A stretch of DNA of 40,882 nucleotides from a virus. The translations under genes and the position numbers were made by a program. Position 1 is the first letter of the stretch. Each line of letters begins with the position of its first letter. The stretch covers positions 1 through 40,882 of the IMG/VR virus record IMGVR_UViG_3300048536_000332; one strand, 5' to 3'. Shown here in pieces: positions 5,817 to 13,425 of the stretch. The notes beneath the pieces were generated by a model. That model was not told the DNA's origin. It was given only the letters and a program-made list of their open reading frames with translations, and ran no database searches.

Positions 5817-6177
5817 TTGTTACTGGTGCAGAGTTCTTTGACCAGTATGTCTGCCAAGTCATGGCTGAGGGCATTGGTGGTTTGACTCTGTAAATCCTTT
5901 GCTCAGCAGGGCAATTTATTTTTGCCATCAGATTTGGTCTGCATTTTGGGTCTGCCAAAACAGCAGAAAAGCAGACCAGTGGGTTTTAGATCTCAGTTGT
6001 GCAAAGGTTTTTCAGCAGGCATTTGCTGTGGCCGGCCATGGGATTGGGTATGCATAGGTGCAGAACAGGCAATAACACTGGTGTTTAAGCAAGCTCACAG
6101 ATAGGTTTCGCGAACTCTGCACCGGTGCTTTGCTCAGGATGCGTTTTCAAGCCTGATTTCAGGCGAATGCAGACAAA
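5817..6177. promoter_or_regulatory. Divergent control region upstream of the RNA polymerase gene
   Basis: 361 bp with dense symmetry: GGCAA/TTGCC (5910-5926); an outer inverted repeat TGGTCTGC (5935-5942) / GCAGACCA (5971-5978) enclosing TTTTGG-GTCTG-CCAAAA (5944-5960); and the palindrome GCACCGGTGC (6119-6128). The 12-mer GAACTCTGCACC appears twice, facing outward towards each divergent gene: plus strand 6112-6123 and minus strand 5825-5836. The CTCTGCACC core recurs before the capsid gene at 15930. These look like promoter/operator elements. A 60-codon plus frame inside is not convincing. Confidence 0.45.
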
Positions 6178-8478
6178 ATGCAGACTGAGCAAGATCTCCA
6201 ACAGGAACAGCGCCACCGCCAACTTCGTGAAGCTAGGAGGGCGGAAGAGCGTTCGCAAAATCAGCACGTCTCGCTGAAATCTCTAGGCAGGGAAAGCAAA
6301 ACGAGCTATGGCCATGCGTTGTTCCAGAACTATGGCGAGCTGTATAGCCAGGGCATCAACCTATTTCTGGCGAAAAAGCTGATCGACCCCTATACCGCTG
6401 GTCGGCACCACCAGGCGTGGGAGTTTCTGCTGCATTTCGCTAGCCATGGGCCGCGTCCAATTGCGGTGATAGTTCTCACCTGTGTGATTGACCGTATCTC
6501 CACAACCAGTGAGAAGAAGAAGCTCGGCAAGACAATCGGCAAAGCATTGCAGGACGAATTAAACGGCACTGTCTTGCATGAAGAGAAGGGAACTGTGCTG
6601 TTAGGCCTGGTCCGCAAAAAATATGGGCGGAAGGCGGTAAGCACTGAAGTGATGAAAAAGCTTCGAGTGGCACCGTCGAAATGGACGAATGAAGAAAAGA
6701 CTGAGTTGGGTTGTCTTTGCCTGGACATCTTGATCTCCAGTACGCAGTTAGTCGATGAACGGATTAGCGGCAAGAAACTATTGATCCAGCCAACAGAAGA
6801 CGTCAAGGAATTGATTCGGAATGAGCCTCCACGGGCGCTGCCGATTCGTCACCTGCCGTCGCTAATTCCACTGGAACCGTGGACTGATGTGAAACGTGGG
6901 AACAAGCCGTTGGTATCCAGCCGGAAGCCGATGGATCTCACTCATATCGATGCGGGTTCTGTTGGCCTGCAGATCCAGCTGGTGAATGGTCTTGAGCGTC
7001 AGGCGATGTTGGTTGACCCGTGGATGGCAGAAGTGCAGCGGGAGGCATGGGACAGCAACATGCCGCTGTTTCCTGTCAAGCGTGACCCAGATCCAAAGGA
7101 GCCTGAGCTATTTAGCTCGATGCGAAAGCGAGCACGGATTGAGGAGTCACTGAGCCAGGCAGAGCAGGTGGCCGGTCGTGCGATCTGGCTGGATATGGAT
7201 TTGGACTTTCGTGGTCGCATGTATGTATCCAGCCGCTTGGTGGGCCACCAGGGGCCAGATCACGTCAAGGGATTGGTCGAGTTCGGTGTTGGCAGCCGCT
7301 GTGATCAGGAGGGCCTGGAACAGATGCTGATAGCGGCTGCTGGCCATTACGGCCTAGGGAAAAGCACTTGGGCGGATCGCTTGGAATGGGGCAAGGCCAA
7401 CCTGCATCTGATGAGTGCTGTTGCGCAGCATCCATTGGATCGGGCGGATCTATGGAAGGACGCATCTGATCCGTGGCAGTTCCTGCAGATCTCCAAGGCT
7501 GTGAACGACTGGTTGTTGGATCCGCGCAGTGAAATGCACGTCCCGATCAGGTACGACCAGACGTGCAGTGGGATGGGGATCATCGCCTGTCTGACGAGAG
7601 ACAGGGAGTTAGCCCGTCTTACCAATTGCATTGGTGATTGTCGAGCGGATGTTTATACCCAAGTGGCGTCAGATCTGTCAGATGAGTTGATGCGCGATCG
7701 GGATGGATTTGATTTTGGCTCTGCTCGGCTGGCTGAAATCTGGTTGAAGCACGGAATCACGCGAGACGTGACAAAAGGCCCGTGCATGACGTCGATCTAT
7801 GGCGCACGGTATTTCGGGATTGTTGATCAGCTGATGGATTGGCTGATGGAAAAGAACCCATGCCTCGATCTGGAGGAGTGGGACCGGGAGTATGTGATGC
7901 CGGCGCAGTATTTGACGAGGAAGCTGAATCTTGCGATCGGCCACAGGCTGAAGAGCTGCGTACAGGTGGAGACATGGCTGAGAAGCGTCAGCAAGGTCTG
8001 TATGAAGCGACAGCAGCGAATCCGATTCACGACACCAATGGGCTTTCCGGTGGCCCTTGGAGTGGAACAGGAGGCCAGACAGAAGGTCAGAACCGAGATC
8101 AATGGCAGCAAGCGGTGGGCAACCAAGGAAGCTTGCGTCATTCCGGGTGAATTAAGTGCTCGGGCTACTAACCGGGGGATCACAGCCAACGTCATCCACG
8201 CCTTCGATGCGTCTTTCTGTCATGCAGTAGTGCAGACGATGCAGAGGTCTGGCTTGCCTGTCATCACGAACCACGACTGTTTCGCAACGCTGCCGTCTGC
8301 TTCTGCTCAATTGCACCGGAACTTGTTGTTTGAATTGCGCGAGCACTACAAGCCTGACTGGTTGACCGAGATCAAAGAGGAGATCGAGGAAAACACTGGT
8401 ATCACTCTGCCGGTGCCACCATTTGTTGGCGACTTATGCGAGGGAGAAATAGGCAACAACCCTTACGTGTTCTCGTAA
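6178..8478 (+). CDS. T7-type single-subunit DNA-directed RNA polymerase
   Basis: 766 residues (T7 gp1 is 883), transcribing the phage's own genes from phage promoters. The catalytic landmarks are intact. The first metal-binding Asp is D460 in RYDQTCSGMG (T7 D537). K533 in TRDVTKGPCM and Y541 in TSIYGARYFG have the same eight-residue spacing as T7 K631/Y639. The second Asp is D700 in TNHDCFATLP (T7 D812). The template-contact segment LDMDLDFRGRMYVSS matches T7 MDFRGRVYAV. The shortening is mainly in the N-terminal domain, which in T7 binds the promoter and lysozyme; no T7-type lysozyme is encoded here. The start is ATG 6178 without an SD. A 361-bp structured region precedes it. Confidence 0.96.
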   Translation: MQTEQDLQQEQRHRQLREARRAEERSQNQHVSLKSLGRESKTSYGHALFQNYGELYSQGINLFLAKKLIDPYTAGRHHQAWEFLLHFASHGPRPIAVIVLTCVIDRISTTSEKKKLGKTIGKALQDELNGTVLHEEKGTVLLGLVRKKYGRKAVSTEVMKKLRVAPSKWTNEEKTELGCLCLDILISSTQLVDERISGKKLLIQPTEDVKELIRNEPPRALPIRHLPSLIPLEPWTDVKRGNKPLVSSRKPMDLTHIDAGSVGLQIQLVNGLERQAMLVDPWMAEVQREAWDSNMPLFPVKRDPDPKEPELFSSMRKRARIEESLSQAEQVAGRAIWLDMDLDFRGRMYVSSRLVGHQGPDHVKGLVEFGVGSRCDQEGLEQMLIAAAGHYGLGKSTWADRLEWGKANLHLMSAVAQHPLDRADLWKDASDPWQFLQISKAVNDWLLDPRSEMHVPIRYDQTCSGMGIIACLTRDRELARLTNCIGDCRADVYTQVASDLSDELMRDRDGFDFGSARLAEIWLKHGITRDVTKGPCMTSIYGARYFGIVDQLMDWLMEKNPCLDLEEWDREYVMPAQYLTRKLNLAIGHRLKSCVQVETWLRSVSKVCMKRQQRIRFTTPMGFPVALGVEQEARQKVRTEINGSKRWATKEACVIPGELSARATNRGITANVIHAFDASFCHAVVQTMQRSGLPVITNHDCFATLPSASAQLHRNLLFELREHYKPDWLTEIKEEIEENTGITLPVPPFVGDLCEGEIGNNPYVFS

Positions 8479-8562
8479 GTTGAAAAACTTCATGCGATCC
8501 CCCTTGACGGATCGCACCTAGACCTGCAAACTTTATTTGCACACCACATGTGACGAGCATTC
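8479..8562. promoter_or_regulatory. Two hairpins and a palindrome between RNA polymerase and SSB genes
   Basis: TGCGATCC (8493-8500) and GGATCGCA (8509-8516) form a perfect 8-bp stem with an 8-base loop. TGCAAA (8525-8530) and TTTGCA (8536-8541) form a 6-bp stem. CACATGTG (8545-8552) is a palindrome. There is no T-run, so RNA processing or a promoter/operator is more likely than termination. Confidence 0.4.
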
Positions 8563-9270
8563 ATGGCTTACTGGCAATCACCAGTCATCTACACCGAACC
8601 ATTCATTTGCGAATACGCGAAGGTCTTGGGCGAGGCGCGAGGCATTGGCGCTGACGCCCCTGACAAGGACAAGGCATGGTCAGTGAACCTTCTCGGTTCA
8701 GCTGAAGACAAGCAGATCGTTGCTTTGCGCGAACAGATCATGACCTTCATGAAGGAGGCGCATGGCGAAGGCGTTGGTTTTGCCAAAAGCTCAAAGCCAA
8801 AGATCTCAGCCAATGGGATGCCCCTCAAGGCAGAAACAATCAAGAACGAGGAAACCGGCGAGCCTGAGCTGACAGGCCGAATGAAGTTTGTGGTCAAGCG
8901 CAAGCTGGTTCAAAAAGGCGGCGCTTATAACGAAGGGCCACTGGTTATTGATTCTCAAGGCAATGAATGGCCGCAAAATGTCCTGATTGGAAACAATTCA
9001 ATCCTTCGAGTCAAGTTTCATTTTTATGGTTGGGAGTATGAAGGCGTTGGCCTGAGCACAGAGATGCATGCTGTGCAGGTCGTTGAGCACATTCCTTATG
9101 GCGGTGCTGAAGAGCTAAGTGCTGATGGCTTTGGCGTTGTCAAAGGCGGGGCAATCGCACCCAAAGAAGAGGAAGCTGCTCCTGCAGTGGACGAATGCAG
9201 CCTTGATTTCGGCAAAAAGCTAGCGGCAGCCGCTGCTGAAGTCGAAGCCATGGACGATCAACCTTTCTGA
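8563..9270 (+). CDS. Single-stranded DNA-binding protein, T7 gp2.5-like
   Basis: 235 residues (T7 gp2.5 is 232). The body has the lysine/aromatic-rich beta pattern of the gp2.5 OB-fold (FVVKRKLVQKGG; ILRVKFHFYGWEYEGVGLS). It ends with a low-complexity acidic linker and the tip AMDDQPF. The acidic tail with terminal aromatic is the docking site that SSBs use for polymerases and nucleases. Here the tail looks like a bacterial-type DDxPF tip, suggestive for a phage that must recruit host replication enzymes. It is the first gene of the replication/recombination block. Its stop overlaps the RusA ATG by one base (TGATG). Confidence 0.88.
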   Translation: MAYWQSPVIYTEPFICEYAKVLGEARGIGADAPDKDKAWSVNLLGSAEDKQIVALREQIMTFMKEAHGEGVGFAKSSKPKISANGMPLKAETIKNEETGEPELTGRMKFVVKRKLVQKGGAYNEGPLVIDSQGNEWPQNVLIGNNSILRVKFHFYGWEYEGVGLSTEMHAVQVVEHIPYGGAEELSADGFGVVKGGAIAPKEEEAAPAVDECSLDFGKKLAAAAAEVEAMDDQPF

Positions 9271-9641
9271 TGAAAAAGATGCGACGAGTGCGCATCACTT
9301 TGCACGTTCCTCTCATGAGTAAGGCGCGGCCCAGATCCTTTTCTGGGCAAAAAGTTCCTTACATGCCTGCCAAATATAAAAAGTGGAAGGCAGAGGTTCG
9401 TGCTCAGTTGGCCGAGTGGTGGACTGATCCGCCACTAGATCGAGTTGAGATGGTCATCCTCAAATTCAGAGGTCCAGCAAGAGCTGATCTCGACAATTTG
9501 ATGGGCGCAATTCTTGATTCGGGCAATCAGCTGATTTGGAAAGACGATCGCGTTTCCGTCATCTCAAGGCTGTATGGACAGTTTGAAAAAACAAAAGAAG
9601 CTGACTCCCAAATTGAACTCACGCTCAGGTATTTCTCATGA
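9270..9641 (+). CDS. rusA: RusA-family Holliday junction resolvase
   Basis: 123 residues, the normal size for RusA. It dimerises and cleaves four-way DNA junctions, so it would debranch replicating DNA before packaging. Conserved acidic residues are visible: D73, D75 and N76 in [11 protein letters not shown]83 in ILDSG, and D92/D93 in IWKDDRV. These match the catalytic aspartates of E. coli RusA. It takes the place that endonuclease I (gp3) has in T7. It is translationally coupled on both sides: TGATG with SSB and ATGA with the next gene. Confidence 0.9.
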   Translation: MKKMRRVRITLHVPLMSKARPRSFSGQKVPYMPAKYKKWKAEVRAQLAEWWTDPPLDRVEMVILKFRGPARADLDNLMGAILDSGNQLIWKDDRVSVISRLYGQFEKTKEADSQIELTLRYFS

Positions 9642-10198
9642 ATTGTCCACATTGCGGCACTGACAAGAGCCGTATTCTCGAAACAAGGGGGGATCGTAGG
9701 GTCCGCCAGTGTTCCAATTGCCTCAAAGATTTTGCGACCTATGAAGTCCTGGCTGCTTACGCCGGTCGCGACAGGGGATGGATCCATGAAGGCCCACCAC
9801 AGGAAGAGGCAGCCGAAAAGCCCAAGCTGTTGCCGAAGCCTGAAAAGAAGAAGCCTGCGCGATTTCATCCTGTTCAGCTGGAAGACGAACTTTTAACTGC
9901 CGACAGGGAACTCGCTGCATTGCTGGTGGCTTGGTGGGATGAATCTCGCTGGTCTAAGCATCAAAGTTCAGCGTCCTGGACTCGTGCTGCATGGCTATCA
10001 AATGCCAATCGAGTAATCGGGATGCCTCATTCCAAGGCATTGGCACTGGCCAAACGTGGAGTGGAGATGGGATGGCAAAGCCTCCAAGAGGAATACGTCA
10101 ATGACGTTTCGTCTTCTACGGATCAAGGGCAAATGGCTCCCCGAAACAGCGCCATGCAAAAAGCAATTGAGCAGATTGAGCAATGGCAAACCAGTTAG
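9638..10198 (+). CDS. Zinc-ribbon protein of unknown function in the replication block
   Basis: 186 residues. Residues 3-33 form a zinc ribbon with C-P-H-C and C-S-N-C knuckles (positions 3/6 and 25/28). A Lys/Pro-rich linker follows (about 60-80), then a helical domain with [16 protein letters not shown] (about 90-105) and a helical end. The C-terminal half is reminiscent of the helical C-domains found in phage replication organisers, but that is a loose resemblance. Its start overlaps the RusA stop (ATGA), and its 3' end overlaps the next gene by 16 bases. It might load replication proteins or bind RNA or DNA; function is not established. Confidence 0.6.
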   Translation: MNCPHCGTDKSRILETRGDRRVRQCSNCLKDFATYEVLAAYAGRDRGWIHEGPPQEEAAEKPKLLPKPEKKKPARFHPVQLEDELLTADRELAALLVAWWDESRWSKHQSSASWTRAAWLSNANRVIGMPHSKALALAKRGVEMGWQSLQEEYVNDVSSSTDQGQMAPRNSAMQKAIEQIEQWQTS

Positions 10199-10716
10199 AC
10201 GCTGAAACTTTTCTTTCTGGGGTCGAAATGATCCAGCAGCAACTGCGCATCAAACGCGATGACCAATGGTCAACCAACGTTTGCAAGCTGAAGTACGCAA
10301 GCTTTATGGCTGAATTCCCTGAAGTCAGCAGTGTCCAGTTTTTCTGGGCCTGTGAGCAATGGATTCAGATGTTCTCCGCCAAAGACTTCGCCACATTCCC
10401 AACGTGGCAGGAGTTGATGATTCCGCTCTACGCGGTGGAGAACGGCAGAGCTAATCGCAGCTGGGGTTTCAAGCGAGATCTTCCCGCATTTATTGCGCCA
10501 ACTCCAAGCCAAAAAGCTCAATTGCCAGAAAGGCCCCGCTCAATTGCAGGTGCTGCAGATCCTTTGAATCGTGACGCCTATGAAGTCGTGATTACTCCAA
10601 GGGAAGAGCCACAGCATTTGTTGCCGGAATCAGGTCTGACCGAGAACGGTTTAACCGCTGAGCAGTGGGCCAGCTATTTACGAGAGCTGGAGGCTGAGAT
10701 TGGAACTTCTGATTAG
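10183..10716 (+). CDS. Hypothetical protein in the replication block (177 aa)
   Basis: Residues 1-95 are helical with many aromatics ([27 protein letters not shown]). The region after about 105 is Pro-rich and probably disordered, ending with a short acidic helix. The helical half followed by a disordered tail, and the overlap with a Zn-ribbon gene upstream, resemble small helicase-loader or replisome-organiser proteins in general layout; no signature motif is seen. Start ATG 10183 lies 16 bases inside the previous gene. I do not recognise a family. Confidence 0.6.
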   Translation: MANQLDAETFLSGVEMIQQQLRIKRDDQWSTNVCKLKYASFMAEFPEVSSVQFFWACEQWIQMFSAKDFATFPTWQELMIPLYAVENGRANRSWGFKRDLPAFIAPTPSQKAQLPERPRSIAGAADPLNRDAYEVVITPREEPQHLLPESGLTENGLTAEQWASYLRELEAEIGTSD

Positions 10717-10933
10717 CAAGGGCTCTCTTCAACAAATTTTGGAGAGAGGCTTGGTGACCGGAAAGTGGTCAATCGCTCAGTTCAACCGCCGTGATTACAG
10801 GTCTGAAACCAAAGTTCAGCTTGAGCTGATCCTGCCGAGAAGCGGCTTTTTACAAGAACACCCCCAATTCCTTGACCGAAACTTCCGTGACTTATCCGCC
10901 TACGAGAGAGCAAACCATCGTGGAGCTTTCTGA
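10700..10933 (+). CDS. Hypothetical small protein (77 aa), TTG start
   Basis: The frame opens with TTG at 10700 behind an excellent SD (GGAGG at 10689-10693, six bases away) that lies inside the end of the previous gene. The protein (starts [17 protein letters not shown]) has an N-terminal helix-turn-helix-sized segment (SLQQILERGLVTGKWSIAQF) and a basic middle. It overlaps the previous gene by 17 bases. No family is recognised. Confidence 0.55.
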   Translation: MELLISKGSLQQILERGLVTGKWSIAQFNRRDYRSETKVQLELILPRSGFLQEHPQFLDRNFRDLSAYERANHRGAF

Positions 10934-11105
10934 GTTCAAGACCAAGGGGTCAGCTGACATCGACCTTTCAACTCTTCATGCCTATGCCCATTACGCCAGT
11001 GAGGAATACGACAAGAGTTTCCACGCTGACAATGCCCACGATCAAGCCTGGTGGGACGGTGCTCTTGCCATGGCCCGTTGGATCATTGAGGCCGAGGGGC
11101 AATGA
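10920..11105 (+). CDS. Hypothetical small acidic protein (61 aa)
   Basis: An acidic helical protein (HAYAHYASEEYDKSFHAD, WWDGALAMARWIIEAEGQ). I chose GTG 10920, which has a GAGAGAG SD at 10904-10910 and overlaps the previous gene by only 14 bases. An alternative TTG at 10872 would add 16 residues but has no SD. The stop overlaps the exonuclease ATG (ATGA), implying coupling. The acidity and tryptophan-rich end could suit a DNA mimic or protein-binding partner of the exonuclease; this is speculation. Confidence 0.55.
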   Translation: MELSEFKTKGSADIDLSTLHAYAHYASEEYDKSFHADNAHDQAWWDGALAMARWIIEAEGQ

Positions 11106-11854
11106 ACTACATCCTTTATGACCTGGAGTTTTATGCCTATCGTTTTGCAGCCGGCAATTCTGAAGATGTTGAGTTCCCTGGCAGTTGGTGGATTCATACT
11201 TGCAATCACAAAGACGCTTTACTCGACTTCATCGAGCACGCCGAAGGGTTGCTTGCGAAATTCCCAGGACATGATCTGTTCCTCGCTCGCGGCGACAAGC
11301 GGAATTTCCGGCATGACATCTGGCCGGAATACAAGGCAAACCGAAAAGATCGCCGTCGTCCTCCGGGCTATGGCCCATTCCTCCAAGGTGTAAGCGATTA
11401 CGCCAAGAAAAGGAATTGGTTCACGGGTGGATTTAAGGGGGTCGAGGGCGATGACGTCCTTGGCATCCTGAATGAACCAGGCAGCGTCATTGTTTCTGGT
11501 GACAAGGACATGCTTACCCTGCCGGGGCAGCATTACAGGGATGGCGAGCTGATTGAAGTCACCAAAAGCCAGGCTGACGCTGCGTTTTACAAGCAAGCGT
11601 TGACCGGCGATAGCTCTGACAATTATCCCGGTTGCGTCGGGATTGGCGATAAAAACAAGCTTTTCCGCAGTAAGGAATGGCTTACGGCTGATTCAGATGC
11701 GGAGTATTGGGCGCAAGTCCTACATCAATACGAACGCGCTGGATTTGATGAGTCGTATGCAATTAGCCAGGCTCGCTGTGCTCGCATACTCCGGGTCGGA
11801 GAATTCGACTTAGCAGCCGGTACTCCTCACATGTGGAATCCACCAGTAATCTGA
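11102..11854 (+). CDS. 5'-3' exonuclease, T7 gp6 / FEN family
   Basis: 250 residues. It would degrade host DNA, remove RNA primers and make 3' tails for recombination. FEN landmarks are in order: D7 in YDLE; the arch-type basic segment FRHDIWPEYKANRK (about 69-82); the metal cluster EGDDV (E115, D117, D118); SGDKDM (D134, D136); TGDSSDN (D170, D173); and the helix-hairpin motif PGCVGIGDK (176-184). SD GAGGGG lies just before the ATG. It closes the replication block. No DNA polymerase gene accompanies it. Confidence 0.92.
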   Translation: MNYILYDLEFYAYRFAAGNSEDVEFPGSWWIHTCNHKDALLDFIEHAEGLLAKFPGHDLFLARGDKRNFRHDIWPEYKANRKDRRRPPGYGPFLQGVSDYAKKRNWFTGGFKGVEGDDVLGILNEPGSVIVSGDKDMLTLPGQHYRDGELIEVTKSQADAAFYKQALTGDSSDNYPGCVGIGDKNKLFRSKEWLTADSDAEYWAQVLHQYERAGFDESYAISQARCARILRVGEFDLAAGTPHMWNPPVI

Positions 11855-11872
11855 TAGCAGTTCTTCAATTGC

Positions 11873-12058
11873 ATGGATTACTTTCCGCCGATCGATGAGC
11901 GCCTTGTGGCTGCATTAGGGGCAAGATTCCCTGATCAGTCACCGACGCTTGAGATGACCGAGAAAGAAGTCTGGTTTGCGGCTGGGAATGCACATGTGAT
12001 CAAGTGGCTGGCTTTGAAACTTGAAGAGCAGAACCAGCAAAACCTGGAGGGACTCTGA
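11873..12058 (+). CDS. Hypothetical small protein (61 aa)
   Basis: A 61-residue helical protein (DYFPPIDERLVAALGARFPD; AAGNAHVIKWLALKLEEQNQ) between the exonuclease and the head-associated proteins. Its final A of TGA is also the A of the next ATG (TGATG), so translation is coupled into the virion block. Size and position resemble small proteins just upstream of the portal in other marine podoviruses. No function is recognised. Confidence 0.65.
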   Translation: MDYFPPIDERLVAALGARFPDQSPTLEMTEKEVWFAAGNAHVIKWLALKLEEQNQQNLEGL

Positions 12059-12468
12059 TGTGTAGTGGCGGCGGTGGCGGCGGTGGTGTCATCACGATGC
12101 CTGATACCGGTGCTTACGACCGGATGTATGACCGGCAAGCGCAGATGATGCAGATGGCCCAGTCAACAGAGTTGACGGGTTACCAGTCCAGGCTGGATTC
12201 TGCGGTCATGGCACAGCAAGACCTGATTGCTGATCTCAGGGATTTGCGAGAAGAAAGAGCTGAAGACGTTGCTTCTGTTGAAGCTGAGGCGAGAAGGATG
12301 TCAAACATCATTGGGGCACCGCCACCAGAAGAAAGCGCAAAAGCACCTGTTATTGGGAATGCTCGTTATGGGGGCAAACCTAAGCGGCAGTCAGGCAAGC
12401 GCGGTTTGCGCATTGTCCGGCCAACAGCAACCGGTTCAGGCAAGGCTGTTGGCCTCAACATCACTTAA
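12058..12468 (+). CDS. Small virion-associated-type protein 1 of 3 sharing a C-terminal signature
   Basis: 136 residues. It starts MCSGGGGGGGV, has a Gln/Met-rich coiled-coil centre (DRMYDRQAQMMQMAQ; LRDLREERAEDVASVE), and ends with basic residues and the signature GLRIVRPTATGSG..GLNIT. The SD GGAGG lies six bases before ATG. The following two genes end with close variants of the same signature, and all three precede the portal. Short MCxG proteins ending in NI-type tails are familiar in marine podoviruses at this position, where they are likely head- or portal-associated. That is recollection of the general type and not a search result. Confidence 0.7.
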   Translation: MCSGGGGGGGVITMPDTGAYDRMYDRQAQMMQMAQSTELTGYQSRLDSAVMAQQDLIADLRDLREERAEDVASVEAEARRMSNIIGAPPPEESAKAPVIGNARYGGKPKRQSGKRGLRIVRPTATGSGKAVGLNIT

Positions 12469-12479
12469 GGAGTTTCATC

Positions 12480-12914
12480 ATGTGCATTGGTAACAGTCAG
12501 CCATCCGCTCCAAAAGTTCAATACGTCGGGCCTTCTGAAGCTGACATCAGGCGTAATGAGGAATCGCTTCAAGTCTTTCAAGCGCAAATACAGCAGCAAC
12601 AGCAAGCATCAGCTGCTGAAATGCAGCGACAGATTGCGGCTGCAAATGAGCGGACTGCTGAAATCCAATCACAATTTGATGAAGAAGTGGCAGCTGCAGA
12701 ATCTGCTGCAGCAGAAGCGGCGGACGCAGCGGCAGCAGCGGCAGGCGCGAGTTACACCCCAGTCGGCGCTTATGGCGTAACAGCTTCTGAATCTGAAGCT
12801 CCAACTGCTCAAACTACTGAGCCAATCAAAGCAAAGAAAAAGCCTAAGACGACGCTCAAGATTTCACCCACTGCAACGGCTCAGGCCGGTAGTGGTCTCA
12901 ATATCGGAGTCTGA
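12480..12914 (+). CDS. Small virion-associated-type protein 2 of 3
   Basis: 144 residues starting MCIGNSQPSAPK. A long Gln/Ala-rich helical region (about 30-95) should form a coiled coil, followed by an acidic/threonine linker and a KKK-rich end with TLKISPTATAQAGSGLNIG. This matches protein 1 at its first three residues (MC-x-G) and in the terminal signature. SD AAGGAG lies eight bases from ATG. Probably a paralogue or a partner recognised by the same assembly factor. Confidence 0.7.
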   Translation: MCIGNSQPSAPKVQYVGPSEADIRRNEESLQVFQAQIQQQQQASAAEMQRQIAAANERTAEIQSQFDEEVAAAESAAAEAADAAAAAAGASYTPVGAYGVTASESEAPTAQTTEPIKAKKKPKTTLKISPTATAQAGSGLNIGV

Positions 12915-12916
12915 TC

Positions 12917-13423
12917 ATGAGCTATTACGGCGCTGATGCGGCTTACGCCGAACTTGAGCGGATGGCGAAGGAGAAGCGGAAGGAGCAGCAGAGAGAGCGA
13001 GAGCAGCAGGCGAGAGAACAGCAGGCAAGACTTGACGCGATTGCTAGACAGCGCACTGCTTTAGCTAAACAGCAGCAAGCTCGTTCGCGTGAGTTGCAAG
13101 TGCTGCAGTCTCAGCAAATAGCTACGCAACGCGCTGAAGCTACTCGATTGCAAGGACTGCAGGTTGACAGGCTTGCGCGGATTGAAGCTCAGGCAGCAGC
13201 TAGCACTGCTGCAGCAGAGAAAAGTAGGGCCGAAAGTATGGCAGCTGGCAACGCTGTCGCCTCTTCTCTTGGAGTCCTGTCTCAAGCAGGTGCAAAACAG
13301 GGCAGGACGGCAAGCGTTTCTAAAAAAGCTAAGAGGCGCACGGGTGCTCGTCAGACAGAATCGTCACTGCGCATTGGCGCGACCAGCACTGGGTCGGGCA
13401 CAGGTTCCAACCTCAGTATCTAG
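12917..13423 (+). CDS. Small coiled-coil protein 3 of 3 with the same C-terminal signature
   Basis: 168 residues. Residues 10-120 are one long Glu/Arg/Gln/Ala helix typical of a coiled coil. The C-terminal region is basic (KKAKRRTGARQ) and ends SSLRIGATSTGSG..SNLSI, the third variant of the signature. Unlike its two neighbours, the N-terminus is MSYYGADAAY. SD GGAG lies before ATG. The portal gene starts two bases after its stop. Likely a virion or assembly protein. Confidence 0.7.
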   Translation: MSYYGADAAYAELERMAKEKRKEQQREREQQAREQQARLDAIARQRTALAKQQQARSRELQVLQSQQIATQRAEATRLQGLQVDRLARIEAQAAASTAAAEKSRAESMAAGNAVASSLGVLSQAGAKQGRTASVSKKAKRRTGARQTESSLRIGATSTGSGTGSNLSI

Positions 13424-13425
13424 TC

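Noticed and set aside
5922-6104. Rightward 60-codon frame before the RNA polymerase gene
   Set aside because: Lies across inverted repeats, lacks an SD and has no recognisable composition.
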